A stretch of 64,000 nucleotides of DNA from Stomoxys calcitrans (GCF_963082655.1 NC_081552.1:65711247-65775246); one strand, 5' to 3'; shown: positions 20,320 through 33,076, numbered from the stretch's first letter. Notes: generated from the sequence alone by a model not told the origin. Numbers and translations are program-made.

Positions 20320-22200
20320 CTAGCTGGACAGGGCCCGCTCCGCTGCGCCTTCTTTAATTCTCTAATATCTTTTTAGGGTGGGGACACTTCGCCCTGAAGG
20401 GGAATATCGTGTTACTGTAGCCTATGTCCGCCTATGACTCTGAACGCCTGCGTTCGAATCCTGACAGAACTTCGGACAAAATTTAAAGCGGTGGTTATCC
20501 CCTCTTAATGCTGGCGATATTTGCGAGGCACCATTCCATGCATGGTCATGTAAAAATTTCTCTCCCGCACTGCGGCACCTCGTTCGAACTCGTTGATAAA
20601 CTCAACTTGAATCGGAAAGCACTCATTGAGGTATGAGAACTTTGCCCCTGCTCGGTTCCTGGGCAAATTTTTACTCTACTCCCAAATGCCTCTCTTTTGA
20701 GTCCCATATTACCGTATTGGTTAATATTTCGAGTTTAGAGGGTATTTCGGGTATGGTCACTTGGCCATTAAAGTAAATATAATATTCATGCTCTTCTTTC
20801 AAAAACATAACGGCATGATCGGTAAATAAGTTGTGTTTGACGATGGTGTGGACCCCTGGGTCTTTGTCCAGAAAATGAATATAAATTTCCACCCCAAATA
20901 GCTTTTATATAATAGAGAGGTATTTTGGGGTGCGGCGGCTCCCCAAACACATGGCTCTATATTGTCGTGATTGATCTATATATAAATTTGGCGGGTTTTG
21001 GGCGATCCCCGCGGCACCCGTCCCCAACAATAGAAACTATGTTTCTTTGGTGACTGTTAGAGTGTAGAAAATTTCGAACGAATCGCATTTCCAATCTCCG
21101 AGATCTGGTATTTTTGAAATTAGAGTAATGAGAAGTGCTTTTTAGGGGAGACATTTCGACTTAAATATGGATATCAAATTCGTGGAAACTCCTAAATCTC
21201 TTAACATTGACCCTCATATTGTCATGGTCGGTAAGTATGAACCGTTTGGAGGATTTTTTGGAGCTGGGGCTGTCACCTGCACTTTGCCCTGAAAAGATAT
21301 ATCAAATTCCTTCTTTACTCCCAATTACCATTGATTTGAGCTCCATATTGCTATAATCTGAAAAAAATATCAGTTTAAGGGGTGATTTTGGGCATACCCC
21401 CAAAATTGAATATCAAATCGTTTGTCTACTATCAAATACCTTTCATTTGAGTCCCATATCGTCATAATGGGTCAATTAACCTATTCGACGTATTTTTAGT
21501 AGGAAAAGCACCACCTTGACTTGAACGCAAATTTATAAGTCATATTTATAATCTACTCCCAAATATCTTTCATTTAAATCCCAAATAGCCATAGTCGGCT
21601 GATATACCCATTTTGGGGTGGGGTGACCTCCCATTACTTGAACCTAATCTACTTTCGGATACTTTTCATTTGAGTCCCATATTGATAGGAAAGTCTAATA
21701 TATCTGTTTAGAGGAGTATTGGATTTGGGGCGGCCCGCTGGGTACTTGGACCCACAAATTAAAATTATAATCATTTTCTAGTCTCCAATACCTTTAATTT
21801 TTTTCCCCTACCAGTCCACTTTTGGGGAGTGGGGTGACCCCCTGTACTTCGATCTGATTTTGTATGCCAGATTCATAATCTACTCCCGAATACCGTTCAT
21901 TTTAGCCCCATATTGATATGGACGACCAGTTTGTCTGCTTTTAGACATTTTGGGGTTAGGGCGACTTCCTGGGTACTTGGACCCAATTTTTAATACGTAT
22001 TCCTATTCTACTCCTCAATATCTTTCATTTGATATACATATTGTCTTTATCGGTCCAATTGCCGGATATCGAAAGGATATCAACAAATTATAAAGCATAT
22101 ATCTTTTTCCTGACCTTATTCGTTGTCTACTCCCGAATGCCTTTCATTTGAGTCCCATATTGTCATGTCATGAAATATTTTTTTAAAAAATTTATAATAT
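20320..22200 (-). mobile_element. D element with intact CTAG end, split by SINE
   Basis: Begins at CTAG (20320-20323) with CTGGACAGGGCCCGCTCCG, then D units resume after the SINE at 20679 (CTCTACTCCCAAATGCCTC...TTTTGAGTCCCATATTACC) and continue to about 22200. The TTTGTTTG end is missing. On the element strand the terminal reads CTAG followed by T, like a Helitron 3' end. Confidence 0.7.
20418..20678 (+). mobile_element. tRNA-derived SINE inside a D element
   Basis: Sense copy of the SINE at 18039. The A-box half is damaged (CTGTAGCCTATGTCCGCC), the B box is intact (GCGTTCGAATCCT), and the body GCGGTGGTTATCCCCTC, GCACTGCGGCACC and TTGAATCGGAAAGCACTCAT is clear. Boundaries are approximate; no clean target duplication seen. 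Confidence 0.75.
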
Positions 22201-22206
22201 ACTTTT

Positions 22207-23362
22207 TATACCCTCCACCATAAGATGGGGGTATACTAATTTCGTCATTCTGTTTGTAACTACTCGAAATATTCGTCTGAGACCCCATAAAGTATATATA
22301 TTCTTGATCGTCGTGAAATTTTATGTCGATCTAGCCATGTCCGTCCGTCTGTCCGTCCGTCCGTCCGTCTGTCTGTCGAAAGCACGCTAACTTCCGAAGG
22401 AGTAAAGCTAGCCGCTTGAAATTTTGCACAAATACTTCTTATAAAAGTAGGTCGGTTGGTATTGTAAATGGGCCATATCGGTCCATGTTTTGATATAGCT
22501 GCCATATAAACCGATCTTGGGTCTTGACTTCTTGAGCCTGTAGAGTGCGCAATTCTTATCCGATTGGAATGAAATTTTGCATGGCGTGTTTTGCTATAAT
22601 ATCCAACAACTGTGCCAAGTATGGTTCAAATCGGTCCATAGCCTGATATAGCTGCCATATAAACCGATCTTGGGTCTTGACTTCTTGAGCCTCTAGCGTG
22701 CGCAATTCTTATCCGATCAGAATGAAATTTTGCACGACGTGTTTTGTTATGATATCCAACAACTGTGCCAAGTATGGTTCAAATCGGTCCATAACCTGAT
22801 ATAGCTGCCATATAAACCGATCTTGGGTCTTGACTTCTTGAGCCTCTAGAGTGCGCTATTCTTATCCGATTGAAATGAAATTTTGCACGACGTGTTTTCT
22901 TATTATACCCAACAACAGTGCCAAGTATGGTTTAAATCGGTCCATAACCTGATATAGCTACCATATAAACCGATCTTGGGTCTTGACTTCTTGACCCTCT
23001 AGAGGGCGCAATTCTTATCCGATTGGAATGGAATTTTGCACGACGTGTTTTGTTATGATACCCAACAACTGTGCAAAGTATGCTTAAAATCGGTCCATAA
23101 CCTGATATAGCTACCATATAAATTGATCTTGGGTCTTGACTTCTTGACCCTCTAGAGGGCACAATTCTTATCCGATTTGAATGAATTTTTGCACGAAGTA
23201 TTTCGTTATGATATCCAACAACTGTGCCAAGTATGGTTCAAATCGGTTCATAACCTGATATAGCTGTCATATAAACAGATCCGGGGATTTGATTTCTTGA
23301 GCTTCTAGAGGGCGCAATTCCTATCCGATTTGGCTGAAATTTTGCATGACGTATTTTATTTT
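22207..23362 (+). mobile_element. DINE-A, interrupted or 3'-truncated
   Basis: Normal 5' end after a T run, conserved block, about 40-bp CCGT/CTGT tract and about six units. It stops at 23362 inside its own T run (GTATTTTATTTT), where the next DINE-A begins. The missing 3' end is not found after that copy, so this is either a nested insertion followed by deletion or a break-joined tandem. Confidence 0.8.
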
Positions 23363-24713
23363 TATACCCTCCACCATAAGATGGGGGGTATACTAATTTC
23401 GTCATTCTGATTGTAACTACTCGAAATATTCGTCTGAGACCCCATAAAGTATATATATTCTTGATCGTCGTGAAATTTTATGTCGATCTAGCCATGTCCG
23501 TCCGTCTGTCCGTCCGTCCGTCCGTCTGTCTGTCGAAAGCACGCTAACTTCCGAAGGAGTAATGCTAGCCGCTTGAAGTTTTGCACAAATACTTCTTATT
23601 AGTGTAGGTCGGTTGGTATTGTAAATGGGTCATATCGGTCCATGTTTTGATATAGCTGCTATATAAACCGATCTTGGGTTTTGACTTCTTGAGCCTGTAG
23701 AGTGCGCAATTCTTATCCGATTGGAATGAAATTTTGCATGACGTGTTTTGCTATGATATCCAACAACTGTGCCAAGTATGGTTCAAATCGGTCCATAACC
23801 TGATATAGCTGCCATATAAACCGATCTTGGGTCTTGACTTCTTGAGCCTCTAGCGTGCGCAATTCTTATCCGATCAGAATGAAATTTTGCACGACGTGTT
23901 TTGTTATGATATCCAACAACTGTGCCGAGTATGGTTCAAATCGGTCTATAACCTGATATAGCTGCCATATAAACCGATCTTGGGTCTTGACTTCTTGAGC
24001 CTCTAGAGTGCGCACTTCTTATCCGATTGAAATGAAATTTTGCACGACGTGTTTTCTTATTATATCCAACTACAGTGCCTAGTATGGTTTAAATCGGTCC
24101 ATAACCTGATATAGCTACCATATAAAGCGATCTTGGGTCTTGACTTCTTGACCCTCTAGAGCGCGCAATTCTTATCCGATTGGAATGGAATTTCGCACGA
24201 CGTGTTTTGTTATGATACCCAACAACTGTGCCAAGTATGGTTCAAATCGGTCCATAACCTGATATAGCTACCATATAAACCGATCTTGGGTCTTAAGTTC
24301 TTGACCCTCTAGAGGGCACAATTCTTATCCGATTTGAATGAATTTTTGCACGAAGTATTTCGTTATGATATCCAATAACTGTGATAAGTACACAGATGTG
24401 TTTTTTATGGTCTGAATCGGTCTATAGCCCGATACAGATCCCATATAAATCGTTCTCTCTATTTTACTTCGTGAGCCCCAATGGGCGCAATTCTTATACG
24501 AATTGGCTGAAATTTTACACAGGTTTCCAACATATAATTTAATTGTGGTCCGAACCGGACCATATCTTGATATCGTTTTAATAGCAGAGCAACTCTTTTC
24601 TTATATCCTTTTTTGCCTAAGAAGAGATGCCGGGAAAAGAACTCGACAAATGCGATCCATGGTGGAGGGTATATAAGATTCGGCCCGGCCGAACTTAGCA
24701 CGCTTTTACTTGT
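23363..24713 (+). mobile_element. DINE-A, complete
   Basis: 1351 bp, both termini present, hairpin at about 24681-24697. Its units share variants with the preceding copy (GACCCTCTAGAGGGC, ATTTCGTTATG), which suggests a close common source for the two arrays. Confidence 0.9.
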
Positions 24714-24994
24714 TGATAAATTGGTTTCTTGTAAATAAATCTTTTTACGATGAAAAGGTCTTAATATCATCCTTAAGTTAGGAAAGGTTTTAAAATAATA
24801 TTAGTCGGCAGACTTTTATCCATGAGAGCAAGTTTTATATTTCACTTACAGTTGTCGTTAGGTCACTTGACATCATTAATTTATTTCATCTACTGCGTAA
24901 AAATTAGTGCGCAAAGAAAGAAAAAGGTTTACAATTACAATAACGTGGAAATCTCTTCGTATTTCTGATATATAGTTCTACCACCTTTTCTTAT
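24714..24994 (+). repeat. Unclassified DNA and repeat H (left part of split copy)
   Basis: 24714-24855 is unassigned. 24856-24994 matches H at 17434-17575 (TTAGGTCACTTGACATCA..., TTAGTGCGCAAAGAAAG, AACGTGGAAATCTCTTCG, TTCTACCACCTTT). It ends CTTAT at the DINE-A insertion and continues at 26461. Confidence 0.7.
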
Positions 24995-26460
24995 TATACC
25001 CTCCACCATAATATGGGGGGTATACTAATTTCGTCATTCTGATTGTAACTTCTCGAAATATTCGTCTGAGACCCCATAAAGTATATATATTCTTGATCGT
25101 CGTGAAATTTCATGTCGATCTAGCTATGTCCGTCCGTCTGTCCGTCCGTCCGTCCGTCTGTCTGTCTGTCGAAAGCACGCTAACTTCCGAAGGAGTAAAG
25201 CTAGTCGCTTGAAATTTTGCACAAATACTTCTTATTAGTGTAGGTCGGTTGGTATTGTGAATGGGCCATATCGGTTCATGTTTTGATATAGCTGCCATAT
25301 AAACCGATCTTGGGTCTTGACTTCTTGAGACTCTCGAGTGCGCAATTCTTATCCGATTGGGATGAAATTTTGCACGAAGTGTTTTGTTATGATATCCAAC
25401 CACTGTGCCAAGTATGGTTCACATCGGTTCATAATCTGATATAGCTGCCATATAAACCGATCTTGGGTCTTGATTTCTTGAGCCTCTAGAGGGCGCAATT
25501 CTTATCCTATTGGAATGAAATTTTGCACGACGTATTTTGCTACGATATTCAAAAACTGTGCCAAGTATGGTTCACATCGGTTCATAACCTGATATAGCTG
25601 CCATATAAACCGATCTTGGGTCTTGATTTCTTGAGCCTCTAGAGGGCGCAATTCTTATCCTATTGGAATGAAATTTTGCACGACGTATTTTGCTACGATA
25701 TTCAAAAACTGTGCCAAGTATGGTTTAAATCGGTCCATAACCTGATATAGCTACCATATAAAGCGATCTTGGGTCTTGACTTCTTGACCCTCTAGAGCGC
25801 GCAATTCTTATCCGATTGGAATGGAATTTCGCACGACGTGTTTTGTTATGATATCCAACAACTGTGCCAAATATGGCTCAAATCGGTTCATAACCTGATA
25901 TAGCTGTCATATAAACAGATATGGGAACTTGACTTCTTGAGCTTCTAGAGGGCGCAATTTCTATCCGATTTGGCTGAAATTTCGCAAGACGTTTTTTATT
26001 GTTACTTTCAACAACTATGTCAAATAAAGTACAAGTCGGTTCATAACCTGATATAGCTGCCATATAAACCGATCTGGGATCTTGACTTCTTGAGCCTCTA
26101 GAGATCACAATTATTATCCGATTTGCCTGAAATTTTGTACGACGGATTCTCTCATGACCATTAACATACGTGTTTATTATGGTCTGAATCGGTCCATAGG
26201 CCGATACAGCTCCCATATAAATCGATCTCTCTATTTGACTTCTTGAGCCCACAAAGGGCGCAATTCTTATTCGAATTGGCTGACATTTTACACAGGTCTC
26301 CAACATAAATATAGTTTAATTGTGGTGCAAACCGGACCATATCTTGATATCGCTCTAATAGCAGAGCAAATCTTTTCTTATATCCTTTTTTTGCCTAAAA
26401 AGTGATGCCGGGAGGGTATATAAGATTCGGCCCGGCCGAACTTAGCACGCTTTAACTTGT
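24995..26460 (+). mobile_element. DINE-A, complete, nested in repeat H
   Basis: 1466 bp. The uninterrupted H copy at about 17572-17582 reads TTATTTTATC; here the left flank is TTAT and the right flank TTTATC, so the element sits between two T residues with no duplication or loss. This fixes the element ends as 5'-TATACC and ACTTGT-3'. Confidence 0.93.
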
Positions 26461-26546
26461 TTTATCTACAATACAATAAATTAGTAAAACTTAAAGACTA
26501 TTAAAGACATGATGCAATTTATACCCATATTCGGCTATAGATGGTT
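26461..26546 (+). repeat. Repeat H, right part of split copy
   Basis: TTTATCTACAATACAATAAATTAG and following text align with 17577-17650. H ends in diverged sequence just before DINE-B unit sequence starts. Confidence 0.65.
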
Positions 26547-27455
26547 GCAACTTCCGGCGACATCGGACAATAAATGCGCCTTTAACGGGCCCAAAACCTT
26601 AAATCGAGAGATCCGTCTATATCTGGATCGATCTGAGTCAAATTGAAAAAGAATATCGAAGTGCGCAACACAACTCACCGTCCCAAATTTCGGCGACATC
26701 GGACAATAAATGCGCCTTTTATGGCCCCAAAACCTTAAATCGAGAAATCCGTCTATATGGCAGCTGTATTCAAATCTGGACCGATTTGAGCCAAATTGAA
26801 GAAGGAAGTCGAAGGGCCAACACAACTCACTGTCCCAAATTTCGGCGACATCGGACAATAAATGCGCACTTTATGGGCCCAAAACCTTAAATCGAGAAAT
26901 CGGTCTATATAGCAGCTATATCCAAATCACGATCTGTGCCATATTGCTGAAGTATATCGAGGGCTTTAATTAAACTCACTGCCGGACATCGGACAATAAC
27001 TGCGCCTTTTATGGGCCCAAAACCTTAAATCGATCCTACATCGATCGAGCCATATCCAAATCTGGACCGATCAGGGCCAAATTGCAGAAGGATATCGAGG
27101 GGCCTAACGCAATTCACTGTTGCAAATTTTGGCTAAATCGGATAATAATAGGGCCTAAAACCCTAGATCGGCGGATCAGTCTATATGGAGGCTATATCAA
27201 GATATAGTTCGATGTAGTCCATCTTCAAAATTTACCTGCTTATGGACAAAAAAAGAATATGTGCAAAGTTTCAGTTCAATATCTCTATGTTTAAAGACTG
27301 TAGCGTGATCTCAACAGACAGACGGACGGACATGGCAAGATTGTCTTAGATTATTAAGCTGATCAAGAATATATATACTTTATAGGGTTGGAAATGGATA
27401 TTTCGATGTGTTGCAAACGGAATGACAAAATGAATATGCCCCCATCCTTCGGAGT
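26547..27455 (-). mobile_element. DINE-B, 3'-truncated
   Basis: Diverged units, then GGAGGCTATATCAAGATATA, an ACGG tract at about 27318, the conserved block (AAGAATATATATACTTTATA) and a decayed 5' end (CCCCCATCCTTCGGAGTGTG). The terminal GGGTATA is not intact. The minus frame at 26535-26858 is repeat read-through. Confidence 0.8.
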
Positions 27456-27535
27456 GTGCAGGTATTAATCTGACCCATACCACTATAGACATACACCTAA
27501 GCCAGTAATCGGCTTGTTGCGCGCTCTAAAAATTA

Positions 27536-29008
27536 ACAAGTAAGAGCGTGCTAAGTTCGGCCGGGCCGAATCTTATATACCCTCCACCATGGATCGCATT
27601 TGTTGAGTTCTATGTGCAGTATCTCTTTTAAGCCAAACAAAGAATACTGAATAAGAACTGTTGTGCTATTGGAGCTATATCAAATTATAGTCCGATTCGG
27701 AATGATTCATAAATGAATGCTAAACATTGTAGAAGTCATTGTGTAATATTTCAGTTCATTCGAATAATAATTGCGCTTTGTAGGAGCTCAAGATGCAAAA
27801 TCGGCAGATAGGTTTATATGGGAGCTGCATCAAGCTATAGATCGATTCAGACCGTATTAGACGTATGTTGAAGGTCATGTGAGAAGCCGTTGTACAAAAT
27901 TTGTGCCAAATCGGATGAGAATTGCGTCCTCTAGAAGCTCAAGAAGTCAAGATCCCAGATCGGTTTATATGGCAGCTATGTCAGGTTATGTACCGATTTG
28001 CACCATACTTAACACAGTTATTGAAAGTCATAACAAAACACCTCATCCAAAATTTTAGCCCAATCGGATGAGAATTGCGAGTTCTATGGGCCCAAGAAGT
28101 CAAGATCCAAGATGGGTTTATATGACAGCTATACCAGATTATTGACTGATTTAAACCATACTTAGCACAGTTGTTAAAAGTGATATCAAAACACCACGCG
28201 CAAAATTTCAGTCAAATCGGATGAGAATTGCGACCTCTAGAGGCTCAATAATTCAAGACCCATGATCGGTTTATATGGCAGCTACATCTGGTTATTGACC
28301 GATTTAAACTATACTTAGCGCAGTTGTTGAAAGTGACACCAACACCACGTGAAAAATCTCAGTCAAATTGAATGAGAATTGCGCCCTCTAGAGGCTCAAG
28401 AAGTCAAGACCCAAGATCGGTTAATATGGCAGCTATATCAGGTTATAAACCGATTTGAGCCATACTAAACGCAGTTGTTGGAAGTGACATCAAAACACCA
28501 CGAGAACAATTTCAGTGAAATCGGATGAGAATTGCGCCCTCTAGAGGCTCAAGAATTCAAGACCCAAGATCGGTTTATATGGCAGCTATATCAGGTTATT
28601 GACCAATTTAAACCATACTTAGCGCAGTTGTTGGAAGTGACATCGAAACACCACGTGCACAATTTCAGTCAAATCGGATGAGAATTGCGCACTCTAGAGG
28701 CTCAAGAAGTCAAGACCCAAGATCGGTTTATATGGCAGCTATATCAAAACATGGACCGATTTGACCCATTTACAATGCCATCCGACCTGCACTAATGAAA
28801 AGTGCAAAATTTCAAACGCCTAGCTTTACTCCTTCGAAAGTTAGCGTGATTACGACAAACAGACGGACGGACGGACATAGCTAGAGCGACTTAAAATGAC
28901 ATGATGATCAAGAATATAAATACTTTATGGGGTCTCAGTCGCATATTTCGAGGTGTTACAAACATAATGACGACATTAATATACCCCCGTCCTATGGTGG
29001 AGGGTATA
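27536..29008 (-). mobile_element. DINE-A (variant 3' region), complete, nested in LINE
   Basis: 1473 bp with both termini. Its 3' side has the GAATAAGAACTGTTGTGC variant. Many units end CACCACG rather than CACGTCG, so this copy looks older or from a distinct branch. On the LINE strand the flank before its 5' end is ATTTTCTTTT, identical to the flank of the DINE-B at 37011. Confidence 0.9.
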
Positions 29009-29018
29009 AAAAGAAAAT

Positions 29019-29213
29019 CTATGTTAGGAATTCCATGCTGCTTACAAAATCCTTAATTGTTTTCCATGCCACGCCCCAAAGTTGGTTCATGTCTGGAATT
29101 GTGTCTCCACCCATGTGCCGGTATGTGTTAGACGAATGCTCCAACGTCTCATCATCATCCCCTACACATGCTATCACTTGCCGCACCGGTTTTACATAAG
29201 TGAGCTCGTTCAT
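29019..29213 (-). pseudogene. LINE ORF2 C-terminus
   Basis: About 64 codons with DDDETLEHSS, GGDTIPDMNQLWGVAWKTI and the terminal VSSMEFLT. Other copies here have a CxC/H/C knuckle (LEHFLCHCPAF-like) in this place; most of it is deleted in this copy. Likely nucleic-acid binding in the intact family (inference). Confidence 0.75.
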
Positions 29214-29361
29214 CTGTGTGTTCCGTTATGATACCAATAGCTATACTGATCTCCTTTTTAGCTCCAGTAATAGCCTTGTCTTCTTATAATCTAAATTTTC
29301 GCCGTCCAATCGACTGTTTCGGTGTTCCACAGGGCTGCATGCGCATTCGTCGCCCATGCTA

Positions 29362-29800
29362 TTAACTCGGACTGTGTCGACCCGAAAGGCTTTGGGTTAA
29401 CCAAGCTTGTGACGGCAGTATTCTGGCCTTCACCTCGAAATCGTCTGCCCTTTCATTTCCTCTTACTCCGTTATGGCCCGGCACCCAAACGATGAGGATT
29501 TTGCCATCCTCAGAGAAAGCGTTAATCTCCTTCTTACACTGCAAAACTGTTCGTGACCTTACCGTCCTGGTTTTTATTACCCTTATGCCAATTTTACTGT
29601 CCGTAAAGATGTTCACACTCGACGTGCTCAAGTAAGCACCACACTACCTCACGCATTCCGTGATTGCCCACATCTCCGCCTGTAGGACCGTATTATGGTC
29701 AGGCAGTCTAAAACAGATCTCAGGCCCGGGGTTCTCAATGTAGACCCCCATGCCCACTCTGTCCTCTAGCTGGTATCCATACGTGTATCATGACCTTCCA
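29362..29800 (-). pseudogene. LINE RNase H domain
   Basis: Conserved text in order: QLEDRVGMGVYIENPG, LQAEMWAITE (acidic catalytic E), IFTDSKIGI (catalytic D) and WVPGHNGVRGNERAD (His/Asp region). The first catalytic Asp position reads YTYG instead of the usual YTDG-type motif, and a stop splits the domain at about 29650. The intact domain removes RNA from the cDNA hybrid. Open frame 29362-29631 covers only the second half. Confidence 0.8.
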
Positions 29801-30239
29801 GATGGCAATACTAGTGTTCCGTCTATCAAAGAGTGTGCCACTGGCAGCAGTGCCTCGCACTCGACCTCAAGGTTTATCTCAGGTATCCGATCGGAAACCT
29901 CTTCCCTTCCTTCCAGGTTTCTTATCGTCGTCTCGATTATACCGCGATGGTATGAGCTACTCCCATCCTCAATCCATTCTCATATCGCCTTTAGTCTCAT
30001 ACCCGCAGTGGCTGCCTCACACTTAATATGTATGACAATGGGTCGGATATAGAGAATAGTCTCCAGTGCCCTAGTGGGCGTGGTTTTCATCGCTCCACCT
30101 ATGCCAAGACAACATGTTCTCTGAACCTGTTGCATGGTTCTTCAGCTACACTTTTTCTCAATTTCAGCCCACCAAACTACTGAGGCGCAAATGAGTATTG
30201 GTCTAATCACGATCCTGTAGAGCCAATATTTGACCTTGT

Positions 30240-30787
30240 TAGATATCGAAATCGTTTTGATATCTGACAAGGACAAATATTTCTATCTTCTGTGGGTTAA
30301 TACTGAGACATCTGGGTCTAGCCCAGTCATATGCAAGACACTTTCGCACTTCTGCATAACTGGTTCAAATCCTTACCCTTTAGAAGTATTATAACATAGT
30401 CTGCGTAGCAGACGGGTTCAAATCCCTCCTCATTCAGCATCCGTAATAGGTCATTTATGGTGCTCACCCATAGGAGTGGCGATAAAATGCCCCTGTGACG
30501 TGCCTGGTGCCACTTTCGCCCTTATATTTATGCCATGGAACACACAATGTATCAACCCTGTGCCTTAGCATATGGTTTACCCAGTTTCTAAGGACCGGGT
30601 CCACCCGGTACTGGTCTAAGGATTGGATCAGTGTGTCCTTTCGCGCATTGTTCAAAGCCCACTCGATGTCAATGCAAACCGCCAGGGTGAACATTCTAGC
30701 ATCAAAGGATTCTTCTATTTTATGCACAATTCCATCAGGTCCGGGTGACTTAAGTGGTTTGAAGCTCTTCAAGGATACCTTCAACAT
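30240..30787 (-). pseudogene. LINE reverse transcriptase domain
   Basis: Shows the finger motif KPLKSPGPDGI, then CIDIEWALNN (palm motif with the usual aromatic A-F-N changed to A-L-N), SLDQYRVDPVLRNWVNHML, and, after a frameshift, INDLLRMLNEEGFEPVCYAD. The catalytic YADD box reads YADY at 30396-30407, losing an essential Asp. It is therefore inactive regardless of the frameshifts. An intact enzyme would copy LINE RNA at the target site. Confidence 0.82.
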
Positions 30788-30821
30788 AAATTCCGTAATT
30801 ATAAACCTTCGATCAAAATCA

Positions 30822-31739
30822 TTATTTCAAGATTCCGGTGTCTGCGTGAGTCCCGTCGTATCCTGTGGAAAATGCGTTTTCATCAAAAGCCTCCGTTGCC
30901 TCTGCTCTCACTTCCATGTCGTCTACTAAATTTTCAGTTTGGACATGGGTTTTTGATAGAAAAATTGTTGTCTTGGCGGCATCATTAACGCTATTGACCT
31001 GTTCGCAGAAAAGCTTCCAGCAGGCACGTTTTGCCGCTCTGGTAATCTTATTGTATTCCTTGAGCCGTAAATCACGACCCAATAAATTTCGACTTTTATA
31101 TACGTGTTTGTTAAAAAGTTTGCGGACCTCTTTTTCAATATTTCGAATCTCCCCGGTCATCCAGGGTTTTTCTTGAGATGATTTCCTTTCCCGAAGAGGA
31201 CAACTATCTTCGAAAGACCCCACCAGTCGTAATCCTTTTGACATTTTGTCAATGTCTTCTATGCTTGGACAATCTAAATTATCTTGCCCAAGTCTTCTTC
31301 TGAGTAACCCACCGAATTTTGTCCAATAGGTTTTCAACTTATTCCGGAAGCTAATTGGAATCAGCGCTGGCCGTGTTATTCTAAACCTAATGTAGCGATG
31401 GTCAGAGAAAGAGTGTTCCTTGCAGACCCTCCAATCCTGAACCTCATAGATTAGATTTTCCGAACATATCGTCACATCTTATAGCTCCTCCCTAATCCTA
31501 TTAACAAAGGTAGCGGTGTTACCAATATTAAGTGTTATTAGGTCGTTAGATTTCAAGAGCTCTGCCAGGGCCTGTTCCCGCTCATTAGTGTTGGTACTAC
31601 CCCACGTAATGGGGTGAGAGTTCGCGTCGCACCCTATTAATACCTCGTATCCTGTCTGTTTTGCTTTCCTAACCAGCCGATTGTCGAAAGGCTGATAAAG
31701 TGATGCCAGATATGTTCCACCGTCTCCCTGTCTCACCAC
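30822..31739 (-). pseudogene. LINE apurinic-type endonuclease and linker
   Basis: Two frames separated by one stop near 31477. The upstream part has GCDANSHPITWGS, the family's catalytic-loop motif, and NDLITLNIGNTATFVNR; the downstream part has EHSFSDHRYIRF with the SDH catalytic motif, followed by about 150 residues of basic linker before RT. The N-terminal third of the endonuclease lies beyond 31740 and is missing. An intact domain nicks target DNA to prime reverse transcription. Confidence 0.82.
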
Positions 31740-31804
31740 TTTTGCATCCGACGTTGTTGTGTCGTTAAGCTAGATGAAAATAAGTAGCTATTCCGTCCCC
31801 CCGG

Positions 31805-32080
31805 ACACCTCTAGCTACGATAATGCCCAAATTGTTTATAAACTAGCCCTCGTATAAATCGATCCCCTGATTTAGCTTCTTGAGCATCTAAAATCCGCAA
31901 TACCCGATTTAAATGATTACAAAATAATTCAAAAACTAATTTAACAAGGGTAAATTTTTGGCGTAATCCATGTTGGTGGATACCCAAGATTCGGCCGGGT
32001 CTATAACCTGATATAGCTCCCATTTAAACTCATCTCCTGATTTAATTTCTTGAACCCCTAAAGGTCGCAATTCTTATCCG
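31805..32080 (+). repeat. Degenerate DINE-like remnant
   Basis: Decayed text with DINE-A unit words (GCCCAAATTGTTTATAAAC, CTTCTTGAGC, CGCAATTCTTATCCGATTTG) and a partial 3' end (TTGGTGGATACCCAAGATTCGGCC). Both termini are unclear; clearly older than the other copies. Confidence 0.5.
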
Positions 32081-33076
32081 ATTTGGTTTTCCAAAGTATA
32101 CGGCAAACTTTTAGAATCCCTAATTTACACCTCAGTTATTTTAGTTTATTGAATATTGCATTAATATTTTCACATTCCTTTAGGAATATTCTAGGATTCA
32201 ACAGACCTTGCATCCAATAAACACCCTCTTGGGAGTAGCAAAGTTTCCGTGAACTTGCCCTCTTCCTTGTATTCTGTATGATCTCTAAACCTTTCGCAGA
32301 ACAAAATTTCCCAACCACTTTTTCTCCGAATACCAGAGAGCTTCCAGCATTCTTGGGTGATTTGGAAGCACATTGAGCAATTACCACTCATACCTATTTC
32401 ATCTAGGATGTGATTTTTCCCTATTTTCTTCCTGAAACCATTCCAGACTCCATAATATACATCTCAGCATTGGTAGTGTTCTTCCCCCATATGAACTTTC
32501 TTTGAACTTAAGTGCCAGTTTCTATTTTTAACACTTGACCATAATTGAACACACTAGAAGAATAGCCCCTAGCCTTTAGTTTCCTTTTTCACAAAATGGA
32601 ATGCATCTGTTATGGACATCATTTCAACCGAAGTAAATGTTAACTTGTTATGCCCGCAAAGCACTAAATGAACTTAATCTAGATTGAAAACCTTTTTGGT
32701 CTACTATACTAATGCTATGAGTTCTGCAACTTGAATTTTGAAATATCCACAAGAAATGAAAGTAACACTTTCACACAAGACCGTGTATCATTTCAAATGT
32801 GAAAGTTCTCACATAGCCAACAAAAGATGCAAAAGCTAAAATCTACTCAAACTAAGAAGCAATGCTGTTGCAGGTGCCGTCCGGTGCTTTTAAAGCAATA
32901 CATTCGGCAGGGAAGAACTGTTTAGAAAGCAAAGTAAGCTAAGAAAGGGAAAAAGTAGGAGGTTTGGAGAATAATTAATGTTGAAAATGTTGTTAGCAAT
33001 CTGACTCATTTGATTGCAAATCTAGCTAAGAATACGTTCGAAAATTACAAGATTGAAGGAAAAAAATTAAAAAAAA
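32081..33076. other. About 1 kb of unclassified sequence
   Basis: I see no repeat text from the other families, no domain, and only short overlapping frames on the minus strand (32136-32387, 32191-32391) without recognisable similarity. It is the longest non-repetitive-looking stretch and could be host intergenic DNA or an old, unrecognised element. Confidence 0.4.

Larger units (their letters stand above)
27456..31740 (-). mobile_element. I-group LINE with endonuclease, RT and RNase H, split by DINE-A
   Basis: The longest retroelement here. On the minus strand, in order: endonuclease (31739-31350), linker and RT (31350-30240), RNase H (29800-29362), C-terminal zinc region (29213-29019), and 3' UTR (29018-29009 and 27535-27460, containing TAGAGCGCGCAACAAGCCG). 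RNase H after RT places it among I/R1/LOA-type elements (family knowledge). The 5' end (ORF1) is missing beyond 31740. All ORF2 parts have stops or frameshifts, so it is dead. Confidence 0.85.

Noticed and set aside
32136..32391. Minus-strand overlapping frames of 66 and 83 codons as a gene
   Set aside because: No recognisable motif, two overlapping frames with equal claim, and no second copy for comparison; left as unclassified.
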